Notes under the pieces: model-generated | Seen by the model: only the letters and a program-made list of their open reading frames with translations | Told to the model about the DNA's origin: nothing | Database searches by the model: none | Program-made: the position numbers and the translations under genes | Assembly (NCBI GenBank): GCA_900169235.1 | Contig: FWCC01000177.1 | Location: 124,001 to 188,000 of the forward strand | DNA length: 64,000 bases | DNA from: Zarea fungicola | Lineage: Eukaryota; Ascomycota; Sordariomycetes; Hypocreales; Cordycipitaceae | Direction of reading: 5' to 3' | In this document: in pieces, positions 10,711 through 20,744 of the stretch | How positions within the stretch are numbered: the stretch's first letter is position 1 | Layout: each line of letters opens with the position of its first letter

Positions 10711-12318
10711 TTATGAACAAAATTAATGATAATTCACAAGACACTATTTAAGCGCCAAATACATGTTCGAGTATTATTGCAATTTTAGCAACATTAATGT
10801 AAGGAGTGCGTAGGGTAGCAAGAGGGAATGGAGAATGGGCATTTTGGTGGATACGTTGCTGGGCAGTGCTGCACCACAAGCAGAAAGAAAGGCAGCGCGA
10901 CCTTGTCTGTTGAAGTGAATCGCCGGATCAATGTCTTTAATTTGGCATTTATAAGAGTGTCTTATTGGCCAAAGAGGGTCAAGTAGCTCAGTATCAACTG
11001 GAGGTGCTGCTTCTTGCGGACGCCTGGCTGTCCAACCAGGAGATCAAGCGACTCAAAGCGCGGCCGAGTAGTAATGCTGGCATTACGGGGGAAAGTACTT
11101 TTAACAATTTACAGACAGAAAATGATAAAAAGCTTGCAGAATAGTTTGCAGACTACGAAACGGTTTGTTGGTGATGAAATGTATCTCGTTTGAAAATTTG
11201 ACGCAAAGTTCCTCATTGCAAACGCTGAGACTTTGTAACACGACAGAGAATAACCCTTGGCAGGGTATTGGGGATCGATCTAGGCATTCTTTTTGACTCT
11301 GGCGACCACAAGAAATAAGATCGCCAAAGCTTCGAAAGTGCCAGCGTGTCACGGGCAAATGGAAAGGGACTTGAGAAAATATTGGTATTCGATTTCGCTC
11401 ATCTAGATTATCGCAATATCGAGATCAAATGTCGAGCTGGCTAAAGAATTGGAAAGAATGAAGAAAATGTATGGTGGCTGTTGAGAGATGGTGGAGAGAA
11501 AGCTGTGAAAAAATATTTATTAGAGGTTCGGGAGAGTGGATCTCGCAGACTTGAGCAAACCTCGCCTAATTGCATGTCTGCATAGCGAATCGTCCTCCTG
11601 CAACGGCCTCGTCTGCCAACAGAGTTGAAGAGAAAACAGGGCGGTCAAATAAAATAGTCGTAATTGAGCGCTCGTCAACGTGGGCATCAGATATCCAATG
11701 AGTTGTACAGCCTCAGATTTCACCAGGACGCATACGTCACCGAATCCCGGGTATATGCAGTTACACGTAACCCGAATCGGGGGTTCCCTAAATAATAAGC
11801 CATAAGCCGGGCGCCAAAGATGGTGCCGCGCTCTGCGTCTCCTTCTCTCGTACGGACCGAGCGTGAAGGATCAAGTCGGTTGTTAGCTCGCATCCGATTG
11901 AATGCCTGAGACGCAGCATAAAAAACGGCTCGGACTTTCGAGCAGCCTCATTACAAGTTCACGCAGGCATCGATCCCTACTGTTCAAAACAAGAAACCAA
12001 GTCTGCAAAGAAAACGTGCCCAATAAAGCCCATTGTTTATATGAGTCACAGGGGACTTGAACTGAGATTGCGCGGCTTTAGTGAACAGGTTTGGGCGGAT
12101 AACTCCTCAGCCTTGTGCCTACTGCCAACTGATACGGCGCGCGCAACCATGTGGTGAATCTGGACATGATATCCAACATAAATTGGAGACGGTACCCCAT
12201 TCCTTCATCCTTGTGTTTAAAATTTTAGGACAATTCCCTTCAAGTTAAATTTTTTTTTCCAATTACAAGAAGAAACGTACCATTGCCTCCCCCGTCCCAT
12301 CAGAAGAGTGAAGCCACC

Positions 12319-12975
12319 ATGGAAGTCCGTGTCATCATCATCTCGGGCCGCGCCGGCTCAGGCAAGTCGTCGACGGCCCACGAAATGTCGGAGCAGCTCA
12401 AGCGCCTCGAGGTCCGGCACGCGCACATTGACGGCGACAACCTCGACGCCATGTTCCCCGCCGACGCCGGCAGCGACCTCTTCCTCGCCAACCTCGCCGC
12501 CCTCTGGAGCAACTACTACCACCTGCGCGGCGTCGAGTGCCTGATTCTCTCGGGCACGTCCGTGGTCCTGGAGACGGACCGCATCACCCGCACGCTGCGG
12601 CGCGTGACCGCCTCCATACCTGTCTTGCAGCCCTCCGCCTCCTCCTCGCAGCAGCCCTCGCCGACCGGCGGAGCGGGCGCCGGCTCATCGGTGTCGAGCG
12701 ACACGCCAAAGCTCGGAGGCAAGGACGGCCGCATGATGCCCCCCGCGTCCGTCAGCTCGAGGGCATTTATCCTGCAGGTCCCGGACGCGCTGGCCACGAG
12801 GCGGCTGAAGCAGCGCGAGGTGGGCTCGGAGCTGCCGCAGCTGTTGGCGAGCAGTCGGCGCATGGCGGGCGTGCTGGAGAGCCAGGTCGGTGGGTGGGCG
12901 CGGCGCGTGCCGACGGATCAGAGGGAGGTCAAAGAGGTGGCTCTTGATATCCTGCGCACTGCCGGTTGGATCTAG
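12319..12975 (+). CDS. P-loop nucleotide kinase-like protein
   Basis: I chose the ATG at 12319 because it sits in a perfect context (GCCACCATGG); an open frame extends 12 codons further upstream. The product is 218 aa with no intron. The N-terminus is a beta strand plus Walker A (VIIISGRAGSGKSSTAHEM), followed by AHIDGDNLDAMFP, as in small-molecule and adenylylsulfate kinase-like P-loop proteins. The middle (about residues 100-150) is a low-complexity Ser/Pro/Gly insert. It ends with a lid-like basic stretch (TRRLKQREVGSELPQLL). The substrate cannot be told from sequence. It converges on the monooxygenase at 13225. Confidence 0.75.
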   Translation: MEVRVIIISGRAGSGKSSTAHEMSEQLKRLEVRHAHIDGDNLDAMFPADAGSDLFLANLAALWSNYYHLRGVECLILSGTSVVLETDRITRTLRRVTASIPVLQPSASSSQQPSPTGGAGAGSSVSSDTPKLGGKDGRMMPPASVSSRAFILQVPDALATRRLKQREVGSELPQLLASSRRMAGVLESQVGGWARRVPTDQREVKEVALDILRTAGWI

Positions 12976-13224
12976 ACTGCGTCCAACGGTGTATTATTAT
13001 TGCTCTATTTTTTCTCCATCTCCCACATAACCAACAACTCTGCTCACATGTCGCTTTTACTCGGAAGAAGTCAGTCTTCCCCATTGTATACTACAAGACT
13101 TTTATACCCACAACGCATATATTTAAATCTCGACTACAAGTCGATAATGTCTGTTGAAATGGGAACATCATTCCATGTTGTGAAATCCATGTGTCATCTA
13201 TTCAACTACACGCCGACAACCGAC

Positions 13225-14493
13225 TCACTTGTTTCCAGTGAGAAAACCACCAGTCGACAGCGCCGTCTTTGTAATTGTCCACTTCCACCCGCTGAGATGC
13301 GCCGTATTCATCGTGTCCCGCGCCTGCTTCATGGCCCTGTTGCTACGAGCCAGCGCCGTCGTATCATACGCCGCAGTCGCCTCCTCGAGGGAACCCCCTC
13401 CAATGAGGGCGCGCGCCAGCTCAATCCCGTCGCGCAGGGCCAGGGCGCCGCCACTCCCCGCGTACGAACTCACAAGACGGTTGGCCTCGCCCACAAAGAT
13501 GACGCCCCTTAGCTCCGGCGCATTGGCGTGTCCAAACGGCTCCCTCTCCCGGGGCGGCCGCGCAAAGCTCGTCCCTTGCTCCGTCCTGTCAATGAGGTCC
13601 GCCAACGGCGCACCAATATTCTTGGCCGCGGCGCGCGCCTCCTCCATGAGCGCGGCAAAGGCAGCCGCGTCCGTGTTGTCGTATGCATCGCGGGGCGGCG
13701 TCTTCTTCTCCTCCTTGACCACGGACCACACGAGCCTGCCGTCGTGGTTGACGTGGGCGACGACGGCCGCAACGCCATCGCCGCCCACGACGATGCCAAA
13801 GTCGTCGGCCAGCGGCGCGGGGATGCTCGCCTTGTCGCCAAAGTCGACGAAGCCGCCGATCGTAATGTGGCCCGTGTTCGCGCTGACGTCGTCTGGGCGC
13901 ATCGCTTTCCGGATGGCGCTCTCGTCGCCGTCGGCCGCCACGAGCAAATCGCACACCACCTCCTCTGAGACGGCGCCAGAGACCTTGTCGAGCAGCGACA
14001 CGCGGACAGTGCCGTCTGGAAGACGCTCAACGCCGTGGACCGATGTGGCCCATGTAATTTTGGTATTTGCCTCGACGGCGGCAATCATGAGCGCGAGGAG
14101 AGCGGCGCGCGAGATGCGGACGCTGCTCGTGGGCATGCCCTCGCGGGTCTTTGGCTTGAAGGCAATGAGCGACTTCCACGCCTTGTCCCAAATGTGCATG
14201 GCGGCGTCTGGGTTGGCGCGGACGGCGGCGCTGGTCAGCACGGCGTCGAGGAGGCCTTGCTCCTGGAAACCGACCAGCGGGGAGTCGTCGTGCTCGCCGC
14301 TGAGCTGGAGCTCGTACGGCCAGCGGTTGATGCTCTCGTCGCGGCTGTCGGCCTCGACAAGGACGATCTCGGGGGGCGGGATGGCGGCATCCCAGAACTT
14401 GAAGAGGGATATGACAAAGGACAGGCCGGCGAGGCCAGCTCCGCCGACGACAATCCTGCGGCCAGAAAGGAAGTGCGTGGGATCAGAGGCCAT
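13225..14493 (-). CDS. FAD-dependent monooxygenase
   Basis: A single-exon, 422-aa flavoprotein of the PHBH-like monooxygenase type. The N-terminal dinucleotide fold is RRIVVGGAGLAGLSF (GxGxxG at residues 18-23), followed by an acidic strand end (IVLVEAD). A central DLLVAADGDESAIRKAM matches the DG motif region. The second FAD motif near residue 335 reads VIFVGEANRLVSSYAGSGGALALRDG. The usual GD has become GE, and the usual proline before the glycine stretch is absent. Such enzymes hydroxylate aromatic or polyketide substrates using NAD(P)H; the substrate here is unknown and no biosynthetic cluster surrounds it. GC content is high throughout. A long open frame on the opposite strand is a shadow. 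Confidence 0.85.
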   Translation of the reverse strand: MASDPTHFLSGRRIVVGGAGLAGLSFVISLFKFWDAAIPPPEIVLVEADSRDESINRWPYELQLSGEHDDSPLVGFQEQGLLDAVLTSAAVRANPDAAMHIWDKAWKSLIAFKPKTREGMPTSSVRISRAALLALMIAAVEANTKITWATSVHGVERLPDGTVRVSLLDKVSGAVSEEVVCDLLVAADGDESAIRKAMRPDDVSANTGHITIGGFVDFGDKASIPAPLADDFGIVVGGDGVAAVVAHVNHDGRLVWSVVKEEKKTPPRDAYDNTDAAAFAALMEEARAAAKNIGAPLADLIDRTEQGTSFARPPREREPFGHANAPELRGVIFVGEANRLVSSYAGSGGALALRDGIELARALIGGGSLEEATAAYDTTALARSNRAMKQARDTMNTAHLSGWKWTITKTALSTGGFLTGNK

Positions 14494-15225
14494 GATTGTT
14501 TGATGAAAGAAAGGTTGAGTATGAGAACCTAATGATCATGGTGGGCATGGAGTGTATATATACTGTCAGGTCAATCATGGTGCTCCTCTTTGTTGTTGAC
14601 CTGTCCGAGACATTGAGGGAGTGCTGGAACGCTGGAATAATGAACACAATGAATGAGTGGATGATGGGTGGCGCATTGGCAGGTATTTGCTCGTAGTATA
14701 TAATGTTAATTTGATAATGTATTCGTGTCTCTGGCTCTCATGTTTACCGGAATTAGTTGCATCCGGTGTGCAGTACGATGGCCGAGATGCTTTTCCTGTC
14801 AAAGAGTGTGTAGACACGCAGTTTGGGAGCGAAACAGTACTCCGGTGCTCTACGACGCAGCTAACTACTGTACACTCATTGAATACCGAATTTAACATAT
14901 TAATTCAGTAAATATACAAGTAAAATTCGTGCAAATCATAGCCATCCACCTGAATGTATATTGCAGGTATCGGATGTCTGTCGTGCGTAGGATGTCTGGT
15001 GGGGTGACTTGGCGCGGTGCCTGAAGCTAACGCACCTGTTGACGCCACCTTGTCAACTTTGTCAAACATCAACTTTGCATTGCCAACTTGAACCTCTCCG
15101 AGAGAGGACACAATTTCTTGACGAACCGCTGCCATAGAGCAGACGGATAGAATACCTACCACTGGTCAAAGACACAGCAGGAATATACATATATTTGCAT
15201 CTGTCCTGACACGCTGCTGCCCATC
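14494..15225. promoter_or_regulatory. Divergent promoter region, monooxygenase / membrane protein
   Basis: 730 bp between divergent starts. AT-rich with short spurious frames only; no specific sites recognised. Confidence 0.35.
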
Positions 15226-16331
15226 ATGGCCATTCCCTGGGGGACGTGAGTTACCCAACTTGTTGAGATTCTTCCCTGCCACGCAGCCCGGCTAACACCC
15301 TCAGTATTAAATCTCTCCTCCTCTTCTTTGGCCCCGTCCTCATCCCCCGCGCCATATCCCACTACCGCTCCACCAAGAATGCCTCCAAGTCGGCCGGCCT
15401 CGAGGTCCGCCCCGTCCCGCGCGCCATCCGCTACGCCCTCGCCCTCCTCGCCCTCTTCGCCCTGACGCTCGCCCTCAAGACGCTCCCGCCATTCACCCCG
15501 GAGCACGTCTTCCAGCGCACCGACAGCCGCCTCCAGATCCCCACCGACGTCCTCTTCAACCGCATCGCCGCCCTCCGACCGGGCGGCGCGCTGACGGCCG
15601 CCGACAGTGTCCTCCGCGGCAAGTTTGTCAACCTCGAGAGCCGCCTGCTGTACCTGCAGTTCGGGCCCTCCGTCATGGCCGACTGCCCCTTTTGCAACGC
15701 CGACGAGCCAAAGAGCTACCTCTACTTCGCCATCCCCGCCATCCTCTGGACGCACCTCGCCAACTTCTTCGCCGCCGCCCTCGTCACCAGCCCCTCATGG
15801 ACGGGCACCTACGGCCGCCAGTGGCGCGGCTGGGCCTGTCTCGCCGCGGGCGGTGTCGCCGTCGCCGACGTCTGGCTCGTGAGCAACTACAACTACCAGG
15901 CCAACGCGCGCGCCCTGCGTCTCGCGGACGTGGATAGCTTCTACTGGGCCACGCGCAGCACGAGACTGTGGACGCTGGCGCTGCTGGACGCCGCACTGGG
16001 TTACGTCATTTACCTGTCCGCCACGAACCGCGCCTTCATCCAGCTGCCCACGCCCGCGGCGCGCATCGAGAATGTGAATCGCGCGCTGCACGTGGCCAAG
16101 AGCAAGCTGAGCGCGCTGGGCATCATCAAAAACACGACCCAGCGCGATATGGAGCTGCGCGGGCAGAATGATGCGTACTGGCACCACGAGGTGCGGTTCA
16201 TGACCGAGGCCATGGAGGAGCGCGAGGTGATTGACAGCGTGGCGAATGCGTTGGAGAATAGGATCAATATGCAGAATATCAGCCGGGATGCGGACACGTA
16301 TACGACCATGGTGCTGGAGGAATTGAACTAA
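15226..16331 (+). CDS. Conserved four-pass membrane protein, function unknown
   Basis: Exons 15226..15245 and 15305..16331; a 59-nt intron (GTGAGT...CTCAG) splits a Thr codon. The product is 348 aa and starts MAIPWGTIKSLLLFFGPVLIP. Hydrophobic segments lie near the N-terminus (LLLFFGPVLIP), at about residues 55-70 (ALALLALFALTLAL), then YFAIPAILWTHLANFFAAAL, GWACLAAGGVAVADVW and LWTLALLDAALGYVIYLS. Two CxxC-like cysteines occur in ADCPFCNADE. The C-terminal 100 residues are soluble, helical and charged. The sequence looks like a conserved ascomycete hypothetical protein. I cannot assign a function; an organelle membrane is possible. It converges on the golgin gene at 16632. Confidence 0.8.
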
Positions 16332-16631
16332 GAATAGAGGAAGAAAATCATTTTTTAGCGCTGCATTAGAAAGATACAGAAAGAAGAATCGATTGAGAGT
16401 TTACAATTTTACAAGAAAAGTGTCAATTTCTATTTTAACAAGTGAAATAAAGTCTTCATTTCGTAATATTGGTAGTAGTTTCAACCAACTCGACAGTATG
16501 CTTCTGTGATGATAAAAAAACATATAGAAAAAAAGAAAATGATGCGATAAAATATAGTTGTTGAAAAATATTAATTGTGTTGGAAATAACATGACGTCCC
16601 AGCTTTTTTCTTTTTGACTCTTCACATATCT

Positions 16632-18374
16632 TTATGGTCCCTTTTCTGTCGTCCCCGTCGCCACACTGCTTACACTCGTCTTCCGTGACGACGATGACAC
16701 CGAGTACCCTCCGTCCGGCAGCCCCTCCTTGGCGCTGCGCTCCAGGAAGCCCGCCCAGAGCTCGGCCAGCGACTCCTTGTCCTTGGCCGACGTGGGCTCC
16801 GACATCAGGTCGTTGTGCAGCGACGGCGAGCTCGGGGTGCGGTGGAACGGCGACATGGGGAGGCGCAGGGAGCTGCCCGAGCCGCCGGGGCGGGCAAGGC
16901 CGGCTTGCTCGCGCTGCTCGTCGGACCAGTTGAGGTAGCCGGCCATGACCTGCAGGACCTGGAAGCGCTTGACGTCGCCGCGGTCGAGAGTGAGGAAGTG
17001 TAGGAGGTGGTTGGTGACGACTTGTCTGAAAAGGTTAATGCATTAGCTAAACGTTTTTTCTTCCCTTTTTCTGTTTGGGTGGTGACATACCTGTCTACAT
17101 TCTCTTCTGGTTTCGACTTTTTCAAATATCGTAGAGCCTTGGTTAGGTGGTCGTTGAGCACAATCGCCTCGTGCCGGAGCTTGCCAATCAGCAGATTCTT
17201 CTCCTTGACCTCCTTCTCAAACGGCGCCGTCCGCTCCGCCTCCTTGGCCAGCGTCTCCCTCGCCTCCTGCGCCTCGACCGCGCGCGCGTCGGCCTCGGCG
17301 GCCAGCTTCTTCTGCGCGGCGAGCTGGGCCTCGGTGCTCTCCACCACGTCGCGCAGCTCCTTCTTGCGCGCGTCCTGGATCTCGCGCAGCGCGTTCTGCA
17401 AATTGTCAATGAGCGTGGCCTGGCCGTCGCGCTCCGCCGCCGCGGCCTCGTACCCCTGCCGCAGCGCCGCGGCCTGCTCCTCCAGCTCGGCCACCTTGTC
17501 GCCCAGGCTCTCCTTGACGGAGCGCTCCTCCATGGCAATCACCTCCCACTCGCCCATGGCGTTGGCCGTCGTCTCCATCTCCGCCTTGAGCTGGTGCACG
17601 GTGCGCGTCAGGTCGTCGCGCTCCTTGTTCCAGTTCTGCGTCGACAGGTTGCTCCGGCTCCGCAGCGTCGTCAGCTCGCGGGTGGCGTCCTGCAGGTCCT
17701 GCCGCAGCTTTTGGTGGTCCTGGTCCGAGGCGCTGGCGGAGCTCGCGAGCTGCTCGTTCTGCGATTCGAGCTCCTCTATCCGCTCCTTGGCCTCCTCCAG
17801 CTCGGCCTTGTCGCGCCGCAGCCGGTCGCTGAGCGTCTCCTTGATCTTTTCGACGCGCTCGAGCAGGGTCTGGTACTGCTCCTCGGCCGTCTCCTTGGCG
17901 GCGTTGCTCCCTTCGAGCTCGCCTTGTAGCCTTTCTAGCTGTAGTCTGTGCGTCTCTTGTATCGTCTCCAGTTGTTTGCGTAATTGTTCGACTTCGGATT
18001 GAAGTGCGCTATGATCCTGGCCATTCTCATTATTTACAGAAGCCGTAGCGTGGCCATTTATGGCGTTGGTTTTTGTATCGTCGTTGGAGGGCTCCTGGTC
18101 GTCGTTGTCGTTATCATCGGCGACGTCGTCATCGTGGTCGTCGTGGGGTTTGCCATTGTCGACAGGAGCTTGGTCTTTGTTCTTGTTGGCATTCTTCTTT
18201 TTCTTATTATTCTTCTTTCTAGACCCTGCTGAAGGTACATTCGGCAAAGCCCAATTGTTAGCAATCACCCTCCCTTGGTATCGCACGGCCCCTCTCTATG
18301 GCCGCGTACTTGTGCTGGTGTGGCTGACCTGGATTGGGCGCCTGTGTGGCGTCTGCAGCCGCGGCAGAGGACAT
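16632..18374 (-). CDS. RUD3: Golgin with GRAB domain (Rud3-like)
   Basis: Exons 18374..18329, 18228..17091 and 17025..16632 (525 aa). The start MSSAAAADATQ reads in another frame from the main exon. A first intron (GTCAGC donor, GCTAAC branch, TTCAG acceptor) restores phase; an acceptor three bases later is also possible. After a Lys/Asn- and Asp-rich N-terminus comes a long coiled coil (about residues 85-375). Then comes the GRAB region: LLIGKLRHEAIVLNDHL, ALRYLKKSKPEENVDRQV, LLHFLTLDR and QVMAGYLNWSDEQRE. The join at 17091/17025 rebuilds NVDRQVVTNHLLHF, supporting that intron. Rud3-type golgins bind Arf1 at the cis-Golgi through GRAB and tether vesicles. The C-terminus is Ser-rich and probably phosphorylated. 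Confidence 0.85.
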
Positions 18375-19226
18375 TGCGCTGTATATCCCTTGTGTATGCG
18401 ATTGCGTATGTCGCCTCTACGTAGACGTTGAAGCTGTGGTCGTCACTTGTGGTTGACACGCACGAGGCCTGCGCGAAGTGCGGGTAGTGGTAGTGGGCAG
18501 AGACCAGGTGTTCACCACGTCAGCGGGCAAACGCCGACACTACTGCGAGATTGGCACTGCAGTAGCTAAATTTAGTGAGATGGCGTGTTACGGGTGCTAT
18601 CCCGGCAACGGGCTCGAGTCGCCTAATTAGCAGTAGAACTGTAACATTCAAAAAATGGTAGCCAGGTCTCTTAATTTCCTAGCCTAAATCCCCATTCATA
18701 ATTGGCAATTTGATTTTGGATGAGGGGCTTTAAGGAGGGAATTGGGGTGGAATTAATGTGCCTCTTGAGCCAGTAGGATTGGCACCTCTTATCAGTACGG
18801 ACTGTCCATGAATCCCATCCGCAACATGGAAAACTTGACTTTGCCTATATACTTATAAATCATCTGAATACGGGATACGCGATACGATTGTTTTCTATTT
18901 TAGCTCACCACCACGTTGCTCGTATTGACATGACTTAGACCCAGTGGCGCATAGATCGTAGCTAGCAGCACGAAATTTAAAAAGGTTTGCAGGTTATAAA
19001 CATATTTATTTATTAAAACTAAGATGTTTGCTTCTGCAAAATCGCACTGTTTTATTCATAAACCAGCTACTCTGCGTAGTCGTCAACATTTTGTTCTGTT
19101 GTTTCAGTGAGTGTAAAGCCTCAGCAATTGCGCCCTGGCCTGAGCACGAAAATGCGAAGTGCCGTACCCTGGACTCCAAGATATCGATTTTCAGCACTTC
19201 CAACCAACAAAAATATCATTATAACC
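18375..19226. other. Intergenic region upstream of the golgin
   Basis: About 850 bp containing the golgin promoter and the 3' flank of the next minus-strand gene. AT-rich from 18580 on; no gene or clear motif seen. Confidence 0.3.
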
Positions 19227-20211
19227 CTAGCTGCGGGGCCATATCTGCTTTCCGTGGCGTTGTTGCATCTTTGCCATATAAGCGGTGATTGACTTTTGGC
19301 GACTATGGGCACGTGTCTCGGCAAGGCTTGCGAGCTGCGCAAGGGTGAGCGAAGCAGGACTAATGCCGTGAGCGAGGAGCATCTGCCGGGCCTGCTGGGC
19401 TTTGGGTGTATTTGCGAATTGCTCGGGCGTCATTCCTGGACCTACTCCTTTATTAATAATCGAGTATAATAAAATCTGTAAAACCGCTACTTTGTTGGCG
19501 GTCTACATTAGGGGGATAATAACCATAATCTGAGTCTGAAGATTCAACCTGCAACGGTATGCCATTGCGGCCCTGCAGCCGGGGCCGGTCCTGCCAGCGG
19601 GTGAGGCCAGGGCCGGGCCGGGAGAGGAGTGCCTGCGGCATCGAATTGACACGCGGCAAGTCAAAGCGTGGGATGGGGGTGGCTGCCGACCTGTTGAACG
19701 AGGTCGAGTGGCGGGCGGCACCCGAGGCAGGGACCACGATTTGACCTTGGCCGTGTGCTGTGAGGTGTGTGCCTTTTATCTGGAATTGACCTGGATATTT
19801 CTCTCCCTCAAAGCCCTCGAAATTTTTTTGTTCGACAACAGATGGCCCGGGGCTATAGCGTTGCATCGGGGTTTCTTGCACTGCATTCCCCGTTTTCAGC
19901 TTCTCCCTGCCAAGGAATCTCCCGACTGCCAATAATCTTTTTCTGTGTAGGCGGCTGTCATCACTGCAGTCCTCTGATATAGTCTGCTTGTTTTGTATGC
20001 ACGAAGCTCGTAGGGTAGAAAGCTGCGGTCCCTTTGTAAGCTTTCTGGAAATAGTTTTCGACACGGACTGAGATGAGAGGCGCGGCTTTGTAACACCACC
20101 CTTGGATTTCAGCCCAGCCTGTGATGTTGACTGTCGCTCGGATATCATTGAGAAACCCGTATGTGAGCGGGGGCCGTCATGCTTTTCTGCAAGACGATGC
20201 CCTCCGGCCAT
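19227..20211 (-). CDS. Hypothetical protein with ISED..SD..LH..RL motif (member A)
   Basis: The main frame is 20211..19453 (252 codons from ATG). It is basic, low in hydrophobics and probably disordered. Its core motif TISEDCSDDSRLHRKRLLAV recurs in the gene at 25737. A second open stretch, about 19463..19227, reads in another frame (INKGVGPGMTPEQF, then LLAHGISPASLTLAQLASLA). Its helical composition looks genuinely coding. Either an intron joins the two, for example donor CAG/GTTGAA near 19550 with acceptor TTTTACAG near 19476 in phase 0, or a one-base shift separates them. I cannot decide which. The family is not recognised. The start is 533 bp from the divergent AAA ATPase gene. Confidence 0.6.
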
Positions 20212-20744
20212 GACTGGACAACTCGGCGCTGAGCGTGAGCCTAGGGGCGACGGTGGTTTCTATCGTCTAGACGACGGGCACCGTTTGAGGTATCAAGTCG
20301 CCGCCAACAAAACGAATTCCACTTGCGAATTGTTAGTATGGAAGGATGTTATTGCTGCAGTTGTCTTTCGGCGTATTCGATGGGTCGGTCAAGAAAAAGC
20401 TGCTTGCCAGTCAGAACGCTTGAGAGTTGTTTGCACGATGGGTTGCGTTCGACGATTCGCTTCAGGCTAACATCCGTACCAAAATGGCATTTCTTTTGGC
20501 GGGGGATTCTGGATTCTGGATTATGACATATCCCTCTTTTATCCGTGCTGCACAAAAGTTTCCGCCAGCAGAGTAAGGGTAGAAAAAATGTTAATGTAGC
20601 ATTCCCAAAAGTGTCTCAAGCACTCTATGCCTTTCAGCGTATCAGGTGCCTCGACGTGGCGCAGCCGTCACCGCATCCTATTCCTACCCCGCCTGCATCA
20701 TTCTATCAACGAGAGCTACGGTCTCCTACATAAGCCTCTTAAAT
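20212..20744. promoter_or_regulatory. Divergent promoter, motif gene A / AAA ATPase
   Basis: 533 bp separating two divergent ATGs, which implies a shared promoter region. No specific binding site was recognised. The AAA reading frame stays open about 100 bp upstream of its ATG but lacks an earlier ATG. Confidence 0.4.

Larger units (their letters stand above)
9728..12318. other. AT-rich spacer with N gap
   Basis: 2.6 kb with no intact gene. It holds the interrupted 5S rRNA at 10500-10536 (N bases at 10517-10518) and repeat copy B at 10663-10710. A stretch at about 10958-11100 reads without stops and has a protein-like composition (AKEGQVAQYQLEVLLLADAW). The last 300 bases are the likely promoter and leader of the gene at 12319. 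Confidence 0.5.

Noticed and set aside
12283..12318. Upstream ATG for the P-loop protein
   Set aside because: The ATG at 12319 has an ideal GCCACCATGG context and starts directly before the first beta strand; the upstream 12 codons are not protein-like.
13229..14503. Long plus-strand open frame of 424 codons
   Set aside because: Shadow of the FAD monooxygenase on the opposite strand; composition is Ser/Arg/Ala-rich, and only the minus frame has FAD motifs.
17007..18002. Plus-strand Ser/Arg-rich frame of 331 codons
   Set aside because: Antisense to the golgin coiled coil.
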